Positions 22,301 through 29,746 are shown, counted from the stretch's first letter. The stretch: DNA of 64,000 bases from Nereocystis luetkeana (GCA_031213475.1 JARUPZ010000010.1:11889917-11953916); one strand, 5' to 3'. The notes: generated by a model not told the origin, from the letters alone. Numbers and translations are program-made.

Positions 22301-23809
22301 CAATATTTATCTCGTACATACGTAGCGCCATTGTGTTCGCCACATGTGTTGGGAGACGGCCATTCAAGCAAAAACGCGCACCGGCCAAGGGTGTAGAGCC
22401 GAGATTTCCCGATGTACGCCCCATTAGTAGCTTGCCGCCCGTCAAGATAAAGTAATGGAGCATTGCCGTCTGCCAGGGGGTGAACGTGCCGTCTCCAGAC
22501 ATACCTGACATCTGTGGTGTCCGCCGCCCTCCGCCGATGCATTGTGTAGCAACCTGGGATGGGTCATATTCGGCCCCTCGAGCGAGCTGTTCGCCACATG
22601 GACGAATTCGTTCGTAACGATGACACGCGTCGCCCTCGGGGAGTTCGACAGCGTCTACCCCGGCATGTACACTATAAATCCAATGTCGGCGTTCATCATC
22701 ATCGCAACGTATCAGGTGGGTTTTCGGGGGAAATTATATTCACGACTACGCAGGCGAGATTTCAATCGCGACGACGGGGACGTTTAGGAGCCATCCCCGG
22801 ATTTGAGGCGTTGGCGTTTGGGGTTGGAGCTTAGAGTCCAGATTAGTTGCCGACGTTAAGGGCTTGCGAGAGCGGCAGCGACTCAGTAGCCGCGATTTAT
22901 ATCTCGCCCACGTAGTCGTGATTTTTTTATCACTCCCCGTTTTTTTTTGTCGTCACCGCTGTCTTTTCCGGTTTTTCTCTAAACGATTCTGGCGGATGGC
23001 GCAAAAATTAAACCTCAAGCTCACCAAACTCCCTACGTAAAAATGCGGGTCGTGTCGTGCGTCAACCTACCTTTGTTGTGTCTATGGTACTCCACGATTG
23101 TTGTACAGTAGTGTACTCAACGATGCTGCCGTGGCTGCACTCGCTGCGTTGATGTTGGATGTCCGTCCCATTATTTTGATGGTTCATGGTTGACGTTAGC
23201 GAATGGCAGCGATCGTAACACCTCCCTGGAAAAGAGCGCGGTACGGGCTTGATTGATAACTGCGTCTTACAACGATGGCGTGGTGCGTCGGATGGATCGA
23301 TATCGAGTAAGATGCTATGCGGTGGGGGGGGCGGTGTACTCGTATAATGCATGGCCGTAGTTGTATGCCTGGGGGGGGGGGCACGGGTAGCTCACATCCT
23401 TGGCAATGGTATTACCTGCTCATATCGCCCCCTACCCCCCCCGCCCTCCCGTGTACAATGGTTGGCGCCGCCTTTCGCAGACGCTGCAGGGCATCTTGCT
23501 GCTCAACATCGTCATTTCCATCCTCCTAGACGGCTTCCAGGTATGGTACTGCGCCGTTGCCGGTTGACCGTTTTGCATCGGTTCAATGATGACGCCAAGG
23601 TTTGCCGGGGTTTTGGGTTCCCTCCAGTCGTTCTTGCGGTTGGTCTTCTTTCGTCGGGGGACCGCACGGCCACTGGTTGATTGTTTGGTGTGTTGCAGGA
23701 GCAGGAGTGGGCCTGTATGACTCTTCGCGATGTGCTACCCTCCTGCGTTTTTCTTCATATCCTCAGAAAGCCTGGTATCAATCAACCACGTCGCGTCCGT
23801 TCGCGATAG
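1..23809 (+). CDS. Polycystin (PKD2/TRPP-type) cation channel, 5'-partial, 15 exons
   Basis: Joined exons: <1-63, 1394-1507, 4085-4157, 5279-5370, 6738-6819, 7674-7862, 9343-9493, 14557-14772, 17006-17134, 18868-18953, 21170-21298, 21555-21769, 22550-22715, 23481-23540, 23699-23809. Every junction is GT-AG and every phase matches, giving 624 codons from the window edge to a stop. The product should be a membrane cation channel. Seen: a Cys-rich extracellular polycystin (TOP) domain ending in VSLRFNTYN...DITATFSLGGEV, TM2 (FAFTLMLAHYI), an S4/S5 block with LRFHPRLSLVTDVL, a pore block with LGWVIFGPSSELF and RVALGEFD, and S6 (LLLNIVISILLDGF). This order and spacing match PKD2. TM1 is not in the window, so the N-terminus must lie to the left. 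Filter LGE differs from the animal LGD. The family is certain from these motifs; the last exon and first partial exon are less sure. No EF-hand or coiled coil is visible. Confidence 0.88.
123..236 (-). repeat. Poly-C-tailed interspersed repeat, copy 1
   Basis: Minus strand: GCGAGGGTCTGTGGTCATAC, then CATGCATGACATGAAGTAC and C runs. The core GCGAGGGTCTATGGTCATAC and end CATGCATG...GAGTACNCCCC define the family in this window. Confidence 0.7.
313..406. mobile_element. TTAA-flanked palindromic MITE (family M2), copy 1
   Basis: Arms ACCCTTTTAGAACCGTAGTC and GACTGCAGTGCTAAAAGGGT are nearly complementary, with a TTTGGGGACAA/TTGTCCCCAAA core. The ends CCCTTTTAG and the TTAA-like flank are as in piggyBac elements. 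Confidence 0.75.
656..762 (+). mobile_element. TA-flanked MITE (family M1), copy 1
   Basis: Inverted termini TACGGGGGACCATAGTTAAT and ATTAACTATGGACCCCCGTA, about 107 bp, no ORF. The flanking TA on both sides suggests Tc1/mariner-type mobilisation. Confidence 0.8.
1048..1110 (+). repeat. (TAC)n microsatellite
   Basis: About 20 units of TAC/ACT in the first polycystin intron. Confidence 0.9.
1258..1350 (+). repeat. Poly-C-tailed interspersed repeat, copy 2
   Basis: GATGCGAGGGTCTATGGTCA, then GGCCATGCATAGTAATGGGT and ACG plus about 10 C. The tail ends 44 nt before the exon at 1394. Confidence 0.75.
1394..1507 (+). CDS. Polycystin exon: Cys-rich extracellular segment
   Basis: Reads SFVYEFDSCPLCYG, then VLDGGEVGVEFCEMCSGM, between a CAGCAG acceptor and a strong GTGAGT donor. 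It has four cysteines in two CxxC pairs. It enters and leaves in phase 2. The tandem CAG leaves a 3-nt choice of acceptor. It was found by following the poly-C tail that ends 44 nt upstream. Confidence 0.75.
1825..2605 (-). mobile_element. About 780-bp TIR element (family M3), copy A
   Basis: Ends AGGCCGTTTCCTATGCGGTT and AACCGCATAGGAAACAGCCT; AACGATA is repeated at both flanks as a 7-bp target duplication. It has no transposase, so it is non-autonomous. Inside, related blocks (CGTCTCTTCG...CCAGACC, GTGCAC...CGTGG) recur, and one frame rich in ARLFAARPEAVS and GLGVCSN stays open. Confidence 0.75.
2854..3642 (+). mobile_element. M3 TIR element, copy B
   Basis: Begins AGGCTGTTTCCTCTGCGGCT and ends AACCGCATAGGAAGCAGC, in inverted orientation to copy A only 250 bp away. 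The long plus-strand ORF here (2800-3534) is the element's, not a host gene. Confidence 0.75.
3735..3965 (+). repeat. GATC-rich repeat (family M5), copy 1
   Basis: CATGTCGGA at the left and TCCGACATG at the right are inverted. Internal blocks AGATCATGTAGGTCTTAG, GATGCTGTGCAGGACATGTA, ACGGCTCCCAC. It is embedded in CGATAACGATT-type simple sequence (about 3715-4060). Confidence 0.6.
4085..4157 (+). CDS. Polycystin exon: extracellular segment
   Basis: Reads RWNGCRTADETVTEV then YEVPSQRSR. Acceptor AACAG, donor GTAAGC. It starts with one nucleotide that completes the phase-2 codon of the previous exon (GA+T, Asp) and ends in phase 0, as the next exon needs. Confidence 0.65.
5279..5370 (+). CDS. 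Polycystin exon: extracellular segment
   Basis: Reads DRKLKVNPPSPLTRNVNW then TSATDGKKPRVIV. Acceptor CTTCCAG follows a pyrimidine-rich stretch; donor GTGAGA. Phase 0 in, phase 2 out, matching both neighbours. Probably the linker at the start of the TOP domain. Confidence 0.7.
5886..6117. mobile_element. About 230-bp TIR repeat (family M4), copy A
   Basis: Family ends TCACACGGGTGATAAGATA and the reverse TATCTTATCACCCGTGTGA enclose TTTCCGAGNCGATTTTCTCC and TTGGNAACATCTCGAGG blocks. In this copy both ends are worn. Confidence 0.6.
6738..6819 (+). CDS. Polycystin exon: TOP domain, acidic helix
   Basis: Reads YCFEEECADYDEVRQLL then EDVKGTNDSL, ending in phase 0 at TTG|GTGAGG. The donor runs straight into a G-run that is the poly-C tail of an antisense LINE fragment, so the insertion abuts or forms part of the splice site. 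Confidence 0.75.
6823..6925 (-). mobile_element. LINE 3'-end fragment with poly-C tail
   Basis: On the minus strand reads APSLKGCVVNSQMTKAS, the last codons of the LINE at 50.0-52.6 kb, then GAGTACGCC and C runs. The tail is 3 nt from the polycystin splice donor at 6820. Confidence 0.75.
7195..7460 (+). repeat. (TAG)n/(CAG)n microsatellite cluster
   Basis: TAG runs at 7195-7260 and 7358-7395 and CAG at 7262-7284, in the polycystin intron 6820-7673. The ORFs across it are repeat artefacts. Confidence 0.85.
7674..7862 (+). CDS. Polycystin exon: TOP domain core
   Basis: 63 codons in phase 0 at both ends, between CAAAACAG and a strong GTAAGA donor. Its end, DSVTLRPVGRGY then NKNKMVGA, aligns in position with the ENLLLGVPR block of PKD2. 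Confidence 0.8.
8653..8873. mobile_element. M4 repeat, copy B
   Basis: TATCACATGTGTGATAAGAT at the left, CATCACCCGTGTGATA at the right; central part diverged. Confidence 0.55.
9343..9493 (+). CDS. Polycystin exon: TOP domain Cys pair
   Basis: Reads LLTEWTYYEEAECDN, then YKDSFYSNCYRD and VPLMNRFGLVDINE. The two cysteines correspond to the conserved Cys pair of the polycystin domain. Ends in phase 1. The following intron is 5.06 kb. Confidence 0.85.
9992..10080 (+). repeat. Direct repeat, 50-bp period, T-arm-like
   Basis: Two units start CGGCGCTACTC and carry GAGGGTTCGATCC and GAGGGTTCAATC, which resemble a tRNA B box. A 23-C run follows at 10111-10133. Confidence 0.5.
10235..10447. mobile_element. 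M4 repeat, copy C (truncated)
   Basis: Left end TATCACACGGGCGATAGATA and AATCGATTTTCTCCGAACC. The right end breaks off in GAGGGGGTGTCCTC where the GGTACCC array starts. Confidence 0.5.
10455..10640. repeat. GGTACCC-rich palindromic array 1
   Basis: Dense self-complementary GGGTACCCGGGTACC and GGCGGGTAGGGTA units, beginning at GTAGAGGTAGGACCCTG. Confidence 0.7.
10909..10990. repeat. tRNA-half palindrome 1, followed by a T-arm-like segment
   Basis: 82-bp near-perfect inverted repeat centred on GTCAGC|GCTGAC. Each arm contains TAGCTCAGTGG (tRNA A box) and ends TTTATAAACGAAC. At 10999-11020 follows GGGGTTCGAGTCCC, a B box. The acceptor and T-stem do not pair well, so this is not a functional tRNA gene. 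Confidence 0.7.
11249..11348. repeat. tRNA-half palindrome 2
   Basis: About 100-bp inverted repeat with the same centre and arms, extended outwards by ACTTCTTTT/AAAAGAAGT. Confidence 0.7.
11353..11436. repeat. tRNA-half palindrome 3
   Basis: 84-bp inverted repeat immediately following palindrome 2, same centre; arms end TTTATAAAACGAAC. Confidence 0.7.
12152..12246. mobile_element. M2 MITE, copy 2
   Basis: TTAACCCTTTTAGAACTGCA at the left and GTTCTGAAAGGGTTAA at the right: full TTAA at both ends. Confidence 0.8.
12770..12878 (-). mobile_element. M1 MITE, copy 2
   Basis: Termini ATGGGGGACCATAGTTAACA and TTAACTATGGTCCACCGTAA. It contains AAATATTGTTAGTAAAAAT, the reverse of copy 1. Confidence 0.8.
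12905..13130 (+). repeat. AT-rich interspersed repeat (family M6), copy 1
   Basis: AAATTATTTATTTTC motifs and a roughly 130-bp block (GGTTTGGAAATGCTATCTGA to TTCCGTCTTCGGGCACACGA) shared with 34.8-34.92 kb. Mechanism unknown. Confidence 0.6.
13145..13305. repeat. GGTACCC-rich palindromic array 2
   Basis: Same units, ending CAGGGTCCTACCTCTAC, the inverse of the start of array 1. The 2.5-kb interval holds the tRNA palindromes. Confidence 0.7.
14402..14495 (+). repeat. 47-bp tandem repeat, two units
   Basis: TCTTGTTTTGTCTTGTCTTG then TCTCATTTCGCCTATC, twice, 60 nt upstream of the polycystin acceptor at 14557; it lengthens the pyrimidine tract. Confidence 0.8.
14557..14772 (+). CDS. Polycystin exon: end of TOP domain
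   Basis: Reads LVYSVTTDVGLFNVGLNL, then RTVSLRFNTYNGQKDGLF and SSVDITATFSL. This is the diagnostic polycystin strand pair (PKD2 equivalent: FSVYNANINLFCVV). Acceptor GAGCCAG follows a TCTTG-rich tract; donor GTAAGG. Phase 1 at both ends. Confidence 0.9.
14824..14912 (-). repeat. Poly-C-tailed interspersed repeat, copy 3
   Basis: Truncated copy. Minus strand has CATGGTCATACGGCTACGG, CATGCATGAGACAGAGTAC and a C run. Its tail lies about 50 nt after the donor of the exon ending at 14772. Confidence 0.65.
15880..16885 (+). repeat. Tandem pair of about 503-bp units ending in the poly-C-tailed repeat (copies 4 and 5)
   Basis: Unit 1 (15880-16381) and unit 2 (16383-16885) both start TTGGGTTGGCGTCG, share a CACTACGTGAGCTAGACA block, a GTCATCCATATGCAAG block, GGCGC...GCTTGGTGCAA and the family end. 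Unit 1 ends in about 13 C directly followed by unit 2. The full-length element may therefore be about 500 bp, with most other copies being its 3' ends. Both lie in a polycystin intron. Confidence 0.75.
16890..16972 (+). mobile_element. LINE 3'-end fragment with poly-C tail
   Basis: Reads PPSQKGCVVIDQTTNASNK and a stop, then ATACGCCCC and C-rich DNA, ending about 33 nt before the acceptor of the exon at 17006. It directly follows a copy of the interspersed repeat. Confidence 0.75.
17006..17134 (+). CDS. Polycystin exon: end of TOP domain and TM2
   Basis: Reads GGEVKINKDVQVFSM, then VVCRAAAVFAFTLMLAHYI. It follows TFSLG exactly where PKD2 has VEFPATGG, then TM2. Acceptor CCCCAG lies about 33 nt beyond a poly-C LINE tail; donor GTGAGC; phase 1. 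Confidence 0.88.
17160..17290 (+). repeat. GT/GGT-rich low-complexity tract
   Basis: GTGGTGGGTGGTGAGTGGTG-type DNA just after the TM2 exon donor. It has one open frame but no coding signal. Confidence 0.7.
18868..18953 (+). CDS. Polycystin exon: cytosolic TM2-TM3 linker
   Basis: Reads KDLKHLFRELKDGRHRL then RISFRRIPITT, a basic stretch like the PKD2 segment after TM2 (EEILEIRIHKL). Acceptor TTGCCAG, donor GTACGA. Phase 1 in and phase 0 out agree with its neighbours. Confidence 0.75.
18954..21169 (+). other. Polycystin intron without assigned repeats
   Basis: 2.2 kb between the TM2-TM3 linker exon and the S3 exon. ORFs on both strands around 19.0-19.6 and 20.2-21.1 kb show no channel or transposon motif. 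Nothing else recognised. The 17135-18867 intron likewise holds a hydrophobic frame at 17674-17830 that the phase-consistent model does not need. Confidence 0.5.
21170..21298 (+). CDS. Polycystin exon: S3 region
   Basis: 43 codons in phase 0. Reads ATIVHFTGDAVFAANLVL then WISTAIRASEFVLTP, a hydrophobic helix in the place of PKD2 S3 (NCLDVVIVVLSVVAI). Donor GTACGG. Confidence 0.8.
21555..21769 (+). CDS. Polycystin exon: S4, S4-S5 linker and S5
   Basis: Reads GLARLFIMLRFHPRLSL, then VTDVLAASGVHLVHF and FIMFFMVVGVY. It matches the PKD family block of a basic S4/linker followed by a hydrophobic S5. Acceptor AAACAG, donor GTATGT. Phase 0 in, phase 2 out. Confidence 0.93.
22550..22715 (+). CDS. Polycystin exon: pore helix and selectivity filter
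   Basis: Reads NLGWVIFGPSSELFATW, then FVTMTRVALGEFDSVYP and a hydrophobic end. PKD2 has LAYLVFGTQVDDFSTF and FRIILGDINF at the same places. The filter acidic residue is Glu, not Asp. It completes the split codon AG+C of the previous exon. Confidence 0.94.
23319..23390 (-). repeat. Poly-C-tailed interspersed repeat, copy 6 (fragment)
   Basis: Minus strand: CATACAACTACGGCCATGCA, TTATACGAGTACACC and C runs. The only copy near an exon whose tail points away from it (exon at 23481). Confidence 0.6.
23481..23540 (+). CDS. Polycystin exon: S6
   Basis: 20 codons, TLQGILLLNIVISILLDG plus FQ, between TTTCGCAG and GTATGG, phase 0 at both ends. This is the S6 signature (PKD2: FILLNMFLAIIND). Confidence 0.9.
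23699..23809 (+). CDS. Polycystin terminal exon (tentative)
   Basis: In-frame after GTGTTGCAG: EQEWACMTLRDVLPS to a stop, 36 codons. It fits phase but has no recognised domain, and the true C-terminal exon could lie further right. Confidence 0.4.
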   Translation, partial: EQEWACMTLRDVLPSCVFLHILRKPGINQPRRVRSR

Positions 23810-24175
23810 AAAAAGTGAACGCGGGTTCGCAAGAAAAAAAACGTTGTTTTTTTGTTTGTTTGCGATGGGACGCGCTTGCGCTCGCCCTCTGCTTGCGCTT
23901 CACTTTCTCCTACTCATTACGTTGAAAGGGGCAGATCATCTACCCTCGCAGACAGTTTCGTCCCGACACTAAACCCACAACTGGTGTGCGCTCGAAACCT
24001 CTCTTTGCTCTAGAGCAAAGAGAGGGACGAACGCCAAAGACAGGTACCTACGTAGTTCCATTTTGAGCCCAAAACAGGTAAAACTGAAACCAGGTGAAAT
24101 TACACGCCACATGCGTTTTTTTTGCCACGAAAAGCGCCTTAACAGTGAGCATTCTGAAGAATGTAGACTGCGTAA

Positions 24176-24281
24176 CTACGGGGGACCATAGTTAACAGGA
24201 CCTATGGTACACATAAAACCTATATGTTTAACCATTTTTACTAACAATATTTGGTCCTGTTAACTATGGCCCCCCGTAATA
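24176..24281 (+). mobile_element. M1 MITE, copy 3
   Basis: Termini TACGGGGGACCATAGTTAAC and GTTAACTATGGCCCCCCGTA; internal TTTTTACTAACAATATTTGG. Confidence 0.8.
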
Positions 24282-25098
24282 AGTGTCGTATTCAACTACC
24301 TGGTATGTGTGTAAGTATGTGAATACTCTGATCAACTTCGTGGTCACACTCACTCTTGCTTAGTAGCCACATCATTAGCACACGTACAGGACAGTAGTAT
24401 CGGGGTTAATTTGAGGTAAAAATGCTCGCTACCCGTACCCTTTTCAGCATGCAAGCACCAGTATTTAAATGGGAAGAGACCTCGTACGCCACAGCAAAAG
24501 CCCTTCTGGCGCCCCCTGCGTTGCCAGCTTTGGAGCCTCGACCATCGTCGAGGAGCCGCTGCACTCGGCGGCTCGAAGTTGCTTCGCGGTACGGCTGTAT
24601 GTACTAAATGCGAGCCCATCTCAACGCGGGGTGTGGCAGACGAATTGCAGTCCGTTACCATCGTGCTGATATACGAGCGTATCTTAGGTGTGTCGATGTG
24701 GTAGGTCGTACGTACGCCGTGTGGTGACGTCTTCGTGTACAGCGTACAGGAGACAGTGTACGTACGTCCTCTGATTAGCTCAGAGTTTGGCAAAAACAGT
24801 GGAAAGCTTCTATTAATAGACAAGGTAGATCAATCCAGGTGTACCTGGCCTTTCAAGCCAAAATCAAGTACGATGAACAGCTGGCCCATCGCAGGGCTCC
24901 TAGTTTGTGATTTGGTTACCTGTTTTGGGTCCATAATGGACCAGGTATATACGTACGTACTCGTTATTGGCTAAAACCTAAATGTACTATATTCCATGAC
25001 GTTTTTTCTCCATTCCCTCTCGCGTTAGGCCCGTGCAAATCTTGAAACGGTGTAGTCTATTCTCGGGTTACATGCCAGGGTACACACCGTGTAACACT

Positions 25099-25328
25099 AT
25101 GACACTGGGTGATATAATAACACACCCACTGGGACGAGTTTCCGAGCCGGTTTTGTCCAAACCGAGGCGGTCGAGCACACACAAGCAAAATGGTGACTTT
25201 GGAAATGTTTCGTCGAGACCTTTCCACGAACGCGTTGCTCGTCGTATTCAGTACGCCCTCCCCGTGTCGAGACAATCAGCTTCGAAAATCGTCGAAGGGG
25301 GTGTGCTATCTTATCACCCTAGTTTGAC
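25099..25328. mobile_element. M4 repeat, copy D
   Basis: Contains CACTGGGTGATATAATAACA, TTTCGTCGAGACCTTTCCA and GGGGGTGTGCTATCTTATCA. Confidence 0.65.
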
Positions 25329-25474
25329 GTTTGACAAGTGTTGTACGTACGGTACCCCGGGTATGAACATACCTGGTACAAAAATATGTTTTGATGCCCG
25401 GGAGCAACGCCCGGAGCGTATCCCCTAATAAGCACGCGCTTGAAGTCTTGGAATAGTTCCACATCTAGGACGGA

Positions 25475-25745
25475 TCATGTACATATCATTCCCACTTGGT
25501 AGCCTACCGTACATGTATGAAGTCAGACATGGTCCTGATGGGTATGATCTGTACGATTTCATGATCTGTATGATCTAGCTCATGTTGCCGGGTGGGAGCC
25601 GTATGGTCTACATGACCCAGCACATGTTGTCTGGTTTGGATCTGTACTTTGCAGGTCCTGCACATCCTCTCACAACGGCAGGTGAGGAACTAGATCATCT
25701 AGACCATGGTCTGCATGTACATGTACATATATAGATCATGATCTG
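25475..25745 (-). repeat. M5 repeat, copy 2
   Basis: Minus strand carries ACCTGCCGTTGTGAGAGGAT, GTGCAGGACCTGCAAAGTA and ACGGCTCCCACCCGG, matching copy 1 block for block. Confidence 0.65.
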
Positions 25746-26177
25746 TAACGTTTTAGTATATTCCTTTCGTTACACTCCTGCTGTACACAGCATCTGCCCT
25801 TTTCTCCCTCTTGTAGTTGCATGCTGTACTTTCTCTCTCCACACAGCCGAAACAACAAAGAAAAAAAAACATCGGAAAAAAAATCATTAACGCAACACGC
25901 AAGGGTACACGAAGAAGGAAAATCAACACCCCACTTTTCTTGTTTTAGTCCCAGACAGGGAGGGGGGGGAAGTTACTATTATAAATAAAATCAAGTGAAG
26001 CAAACTGAATAAAAAACATGTTTTATTGATTTCTGGCGAAAATCCCAACCTGCTACGAGTATTTTGTTTTCAACTCCGACATGGTGGCCAGCGTACCTCC
26101 GTTTTCCTTCTTTTTTTCTTGTACCCACGACACCCTTTGTTTTTCTCCAGCATAACTGTCTATTGATAATGCGTTGG

Positions 26178-26420
26178 GGGTGTGACTGACGGCAATTTCC
26201 GGAGGGGAAAAATACCGTAACTACCCTCTGTACCAGGTACCTGGTAGCTTTTAGTGTGGATGGCGTCGGCCGTATGCCCGTGAGCGGTGCTCGTTTCTTG
26301 TGACGGACTCATCAATAGACATTGCGGTGGTGAGTGTCTGTTCAAGTCACAATGATGCCTAATCAACCTGGTGCCGCCTCCCCTGCCCACAGCTGTTTCG
26401 AGCCAGATTTCCTCGAATGT

Positions 26421-26458
<38 letters not shown>

Positions 26459-26896
26459 ACGTTCCGCTTCGTTCCGGTTTTCTTACCACTGCCTGCCTGC
26501 AGATGGCGCCCATCGAGAGTTTTTGTTTAAACAAGTGTTGTCCCGATATTGTCTCGAACTGTTAGGACTTTCTCAGTATGTTGCAGCCTCCCCCGCCCCG
26601 CCTCTCCCCCGCCTGCAAAATAAGGCGAAAAATGTGTACCAAGAATACCGCCGCACTTTAGGGGTGCAACGGACGGCAATTTTCGAACAGAATGCCGTAA
26701 CTTCTACCAGATCCCTGGTAACTTTCAGTGTTTTGGTGCGGTAGACGTCGGCCGTACGCGCGTGACCGGTGTGCTCGTTGCTTGTGGCAGACCCATCAAT
26801 AGGCGTCTTTGTTCTCATGTGCTGATTATTCAGTCCGATGACGATGTTGACCAATCAACGTTGCAGATGGCTCGAGCCACCAGTTTGCTCAAATAC

Positions 26897-26930
<34 letters not shown>

Positions 26931-27240
26931 TGCTGCTGCTCCTGCTGCTGCCGCCGTGCGTTATGCTTACGTTGCCATTTTCCTACAACCACCTGCCTGC
27001 AGATGGCGCCCATCGGCGTTTATTCAAATATTGTCCCGATCCGTGTCGCTATTTCTCGATATTTTTGTCGCCCCCCCCGCCCCTCCCCCGCCTGCTAAGG
27101 CAATATTAGCATTTTCAGGGTGTGATGGACGGGAAAAAATGGGGAAATGCAGTGACGGACGCTTGCTCTAGCCGTAGCTACTACCCGGTAGGTTTTAGTG
27201 CAGTGACGGGTGCTTGTTTTTCGTGATGGGCCGTCGTTTG
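26178..27240 (+). repeat. About 460-480-bp tandem array with (CTG)n core, 2.3 units
   Basis: Units at about 26178, 26660 and 27118 (partial) share GACGGCAATTT, GCGTCGGCCGTA, (CTG)n, CTGCCTGCAGATGGCGCCCA and CCTCTCCCCCGCCTGC. The CTG core is 13 repeats in unit 1 and interrupted by CTC in unit 2. Confidence 0.8.
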
Positions 27241-27914
27241 ACAACTTTGCTGCAAAAGGTGACAAGCATTACTTTTATCTCGAACATTGTTACCCCGTGC
27301 CGTCGCGATTTTCTCCCCCATTTTTTTGTGGCGACTCTTCTTTTGCCATCCCCGCGTACCAGGGTATGTAACAGCAATCTCCTCGGTGCTGTTTCTCTCC
27401 GTTCCGTCCCGTGTGACGTTCCTCTTTTGTTGCGATGTTGCACCGCCTGGAGCTGCGTACCTGCCGCTGACAACGATGTGCAAGTACACCACTGCAAATT
27501 CCTTTTTAAGTGCTTTGCACTCTCCGCCCTGTGTGTTTCCCCGATGTTGATGTTGTTCGGCCGCACGTGCCTCCAGATCGTGCTTACCATGGTACCATTC
27601 TATTTGTTTCTATTCAAACCCTTTTGTCTCTTCCGTCCCGTGACGTCGCTTTTGTTCCGATGGTATTGTTGGAGAAATGATACTCGTAGCTACACAGTAC
27701 ACGGACGAATGTGTAATTTAAACTATTTTAATACACGTGTTTCTGGTAAAATGTCGGACGGATACATGCTGCAGCTTTTGTGCCAGAATATAATTCCAAG
27801 TGCATTCGTACCAGGTATGTACCGTACCCTGATTTCCAAAACAAAATCAATATGTTCTTACCTTGGACAACTCGGACAGACCATCGATTCCCGCGTAACG
27901 ATCGAGATACGTCA

Positions 27915-28105
27915 GGGCAGATAGAACCTGGATGTGTATGATCCATAGGTCATGTTGATTTTGGGTGAGAGCCGTGTAGTCTACGCGATGTAGGGCGTGT
28001 TTCCCAGGTTGAATTGGTACCTCACAGATCCTTCGCAACATCTCACCGCGCAAGCTTAGGATTTGGAGGATCTATCTGTAGATAGATATATCATGATCTG
28101 TCCGA
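27915..28105 (-). repeat. M5 repeat, copy 3
   Basis: Ends in GATAGATATATCATGATCTG. The minus strand has GTTGCGAAGGATCTGTGAGG and TACACGGCTCTCACCC. Confidence 0.5.
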
Positions 28106-28492
28106 ATAGTGTTTTTTTTGCGTTAGTTAAGGGTTAGGGTCTAGGGTCAAAAAAAGGGTTAGGCTGGAAAATGGGAAAATCGGGCAACATAGTCCTTTTT
28201 TTTACCGTCTCCTACGTGTAGTTGGTACACCCAGGCGTGGAACTCCACCTGCTTGCGGGCGGTGCAAGAGCAGCTGTTCGCCTTGTTTTTATCGAAATGT
28301 TTTTTTATACGTCAGCTGTGAGTTCGACCGGTTGCCTGGTTTATAGTCAATTTTGGGAGCTTGCCTTTCAATTTTGTTCCGCGACCGGTCACCAGGACAG
28401 TATTCTCAACCCTGCCACTACTCAAAAGAGTATTAGAACGCTTGGGTGTGCATGCTAATATCAATAAGTTCCTCATATTTTCGGACAGAGCC

Positions 28493-28830
28493 GGCGTCCA
28501 CGGTGGCTTGGTAGGTGGTTAGCGTGTCTATGAAGATCAATTTCGTGGGTTCAAGTCTCACCGAGTGCACATGCTCGCAGGGACTTTTTCTTGAATGAAG
28601 AAATTGATAGCGGAAAGCGCAAAAGCGTGAGTTTTTAGCTACATTCGATGAAAATTGACGAGCAGTGGGAATGCTGAACCCTATGCGCGACAAAAAAATA
28701 AAGGCACGTACCGGGAGGGAGAAGGGACGACACCCGTGACCACGACTTGTCCAGAAGATCGCCGAGGGTAAAACCTCATACGAGCTACCTGGTAGGCTGG
28801 AAAGTAAAAGTGATGTTGAAAAAAAAAAAA
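28493..28830 (+). mobile_element. tRNA-derived SINE with poly-A tail, copy 1
   Basis: The head has a tRNA A box (GGTGGCTTGGTAGGTGG) and B box (GGGTTCAAGTCTC), then a non-tRNA body shared with the copies at 58.5 and 59.1 kb (blocks CGACGAGCAGTGGGAATGCT, TGACCACGACTTGTCCAGAAG) and about 12 A. Relative to those copies it has an extra CCTGGTA at 28788-28794. Confidence 0.8.
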
Positions 28831-29651
28831 GGTGGTGTGTTGTTGTTATTGTTGTTGTTGTTCGTTCTCACATCAACTCATCGCCACAATACACAATGCA
28901 GTCCGAGGTCGCAGGACAGGCTCCAATAACTCTGGAGTGGAAGAAATACCTCGGTAAAAATAAAACAAGCAAAGAATAGTACACATGATAACTGAAGCAC
29001 ATCTAGACCTCAGACAAAAAATAAAAAGTGAAGTCCGCGCATGCACGTATCAGCTACATGCGGTACGCTGTGCAAGTCGCCACAGAAACCGAGAAGACCA
29101 CATACTACCCAGAAAAAATAGACAGGATGAAAATAGACAGGATGACAATAACAACTCGACTTCGAAAAATCGAAAGCAGAATCGAAAAATCACATATCCA
29201 AAAGGGAAGAGAAAGAAAAAAAATCAATTCAGGCAAATCAGCAATAGAAAGCAATAAATCAAGAAAGGAAGCACACAAGAAAATGCGCAATTTTTCGCAA
29301 ATTCCAGGCTCTCAAGCTACGCGAGGGGTGTAGAACATAGAGGAGAACAAAAAGACAAACATACGTACGCCGCCACTAAGAACACCAGGGAAGCAAAAAA
29401 GAGACTAACAGACGAGAAACAAAAAGGAAGACAAAGCAAAGCTAAAAGCAAAAGCAGATACGAAGCGAAAGAGCAAAACAGACGTACCAGCGAAGCGAGT
29501 TTGTAGTTTGCACGACCCGCTATTCATACAGGGCATGCATGACTCTTTTGAGTTTTTTTTAAAAAATCTTGAGCCGGCGGGAGATCCACGCCGTCCGGCT
29601 GAAAAAACACGTTACCAGGTATTCTCTGTCGGCCTTCCGCCAGAGACTGTT

Positions 29652-29746
29652 TAACCCTTTCAGAACTGCAGTCCCGTTTTGGGGACAAACCACTCAAATT
29701 CCAAGTAATTTGTCCCCAAAACGGGACTGCAGTTTCTAAAAGGGTT
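29652..29746. mobile_element. M2 MITE, copy 3
   Basis: TTAACCCTTTCAGAACTGCA to GCAGTTTCTAAAAGGGTT; near-perfect foldback. Confidence 0.8.

Noticed and set aside
27214-27924. A 236-codon plus-strand ORF
   Set aside because: Overlaps the end of a tandem repeat, shows irregular hydrophobic composition, no motif and no conserved neighbour.
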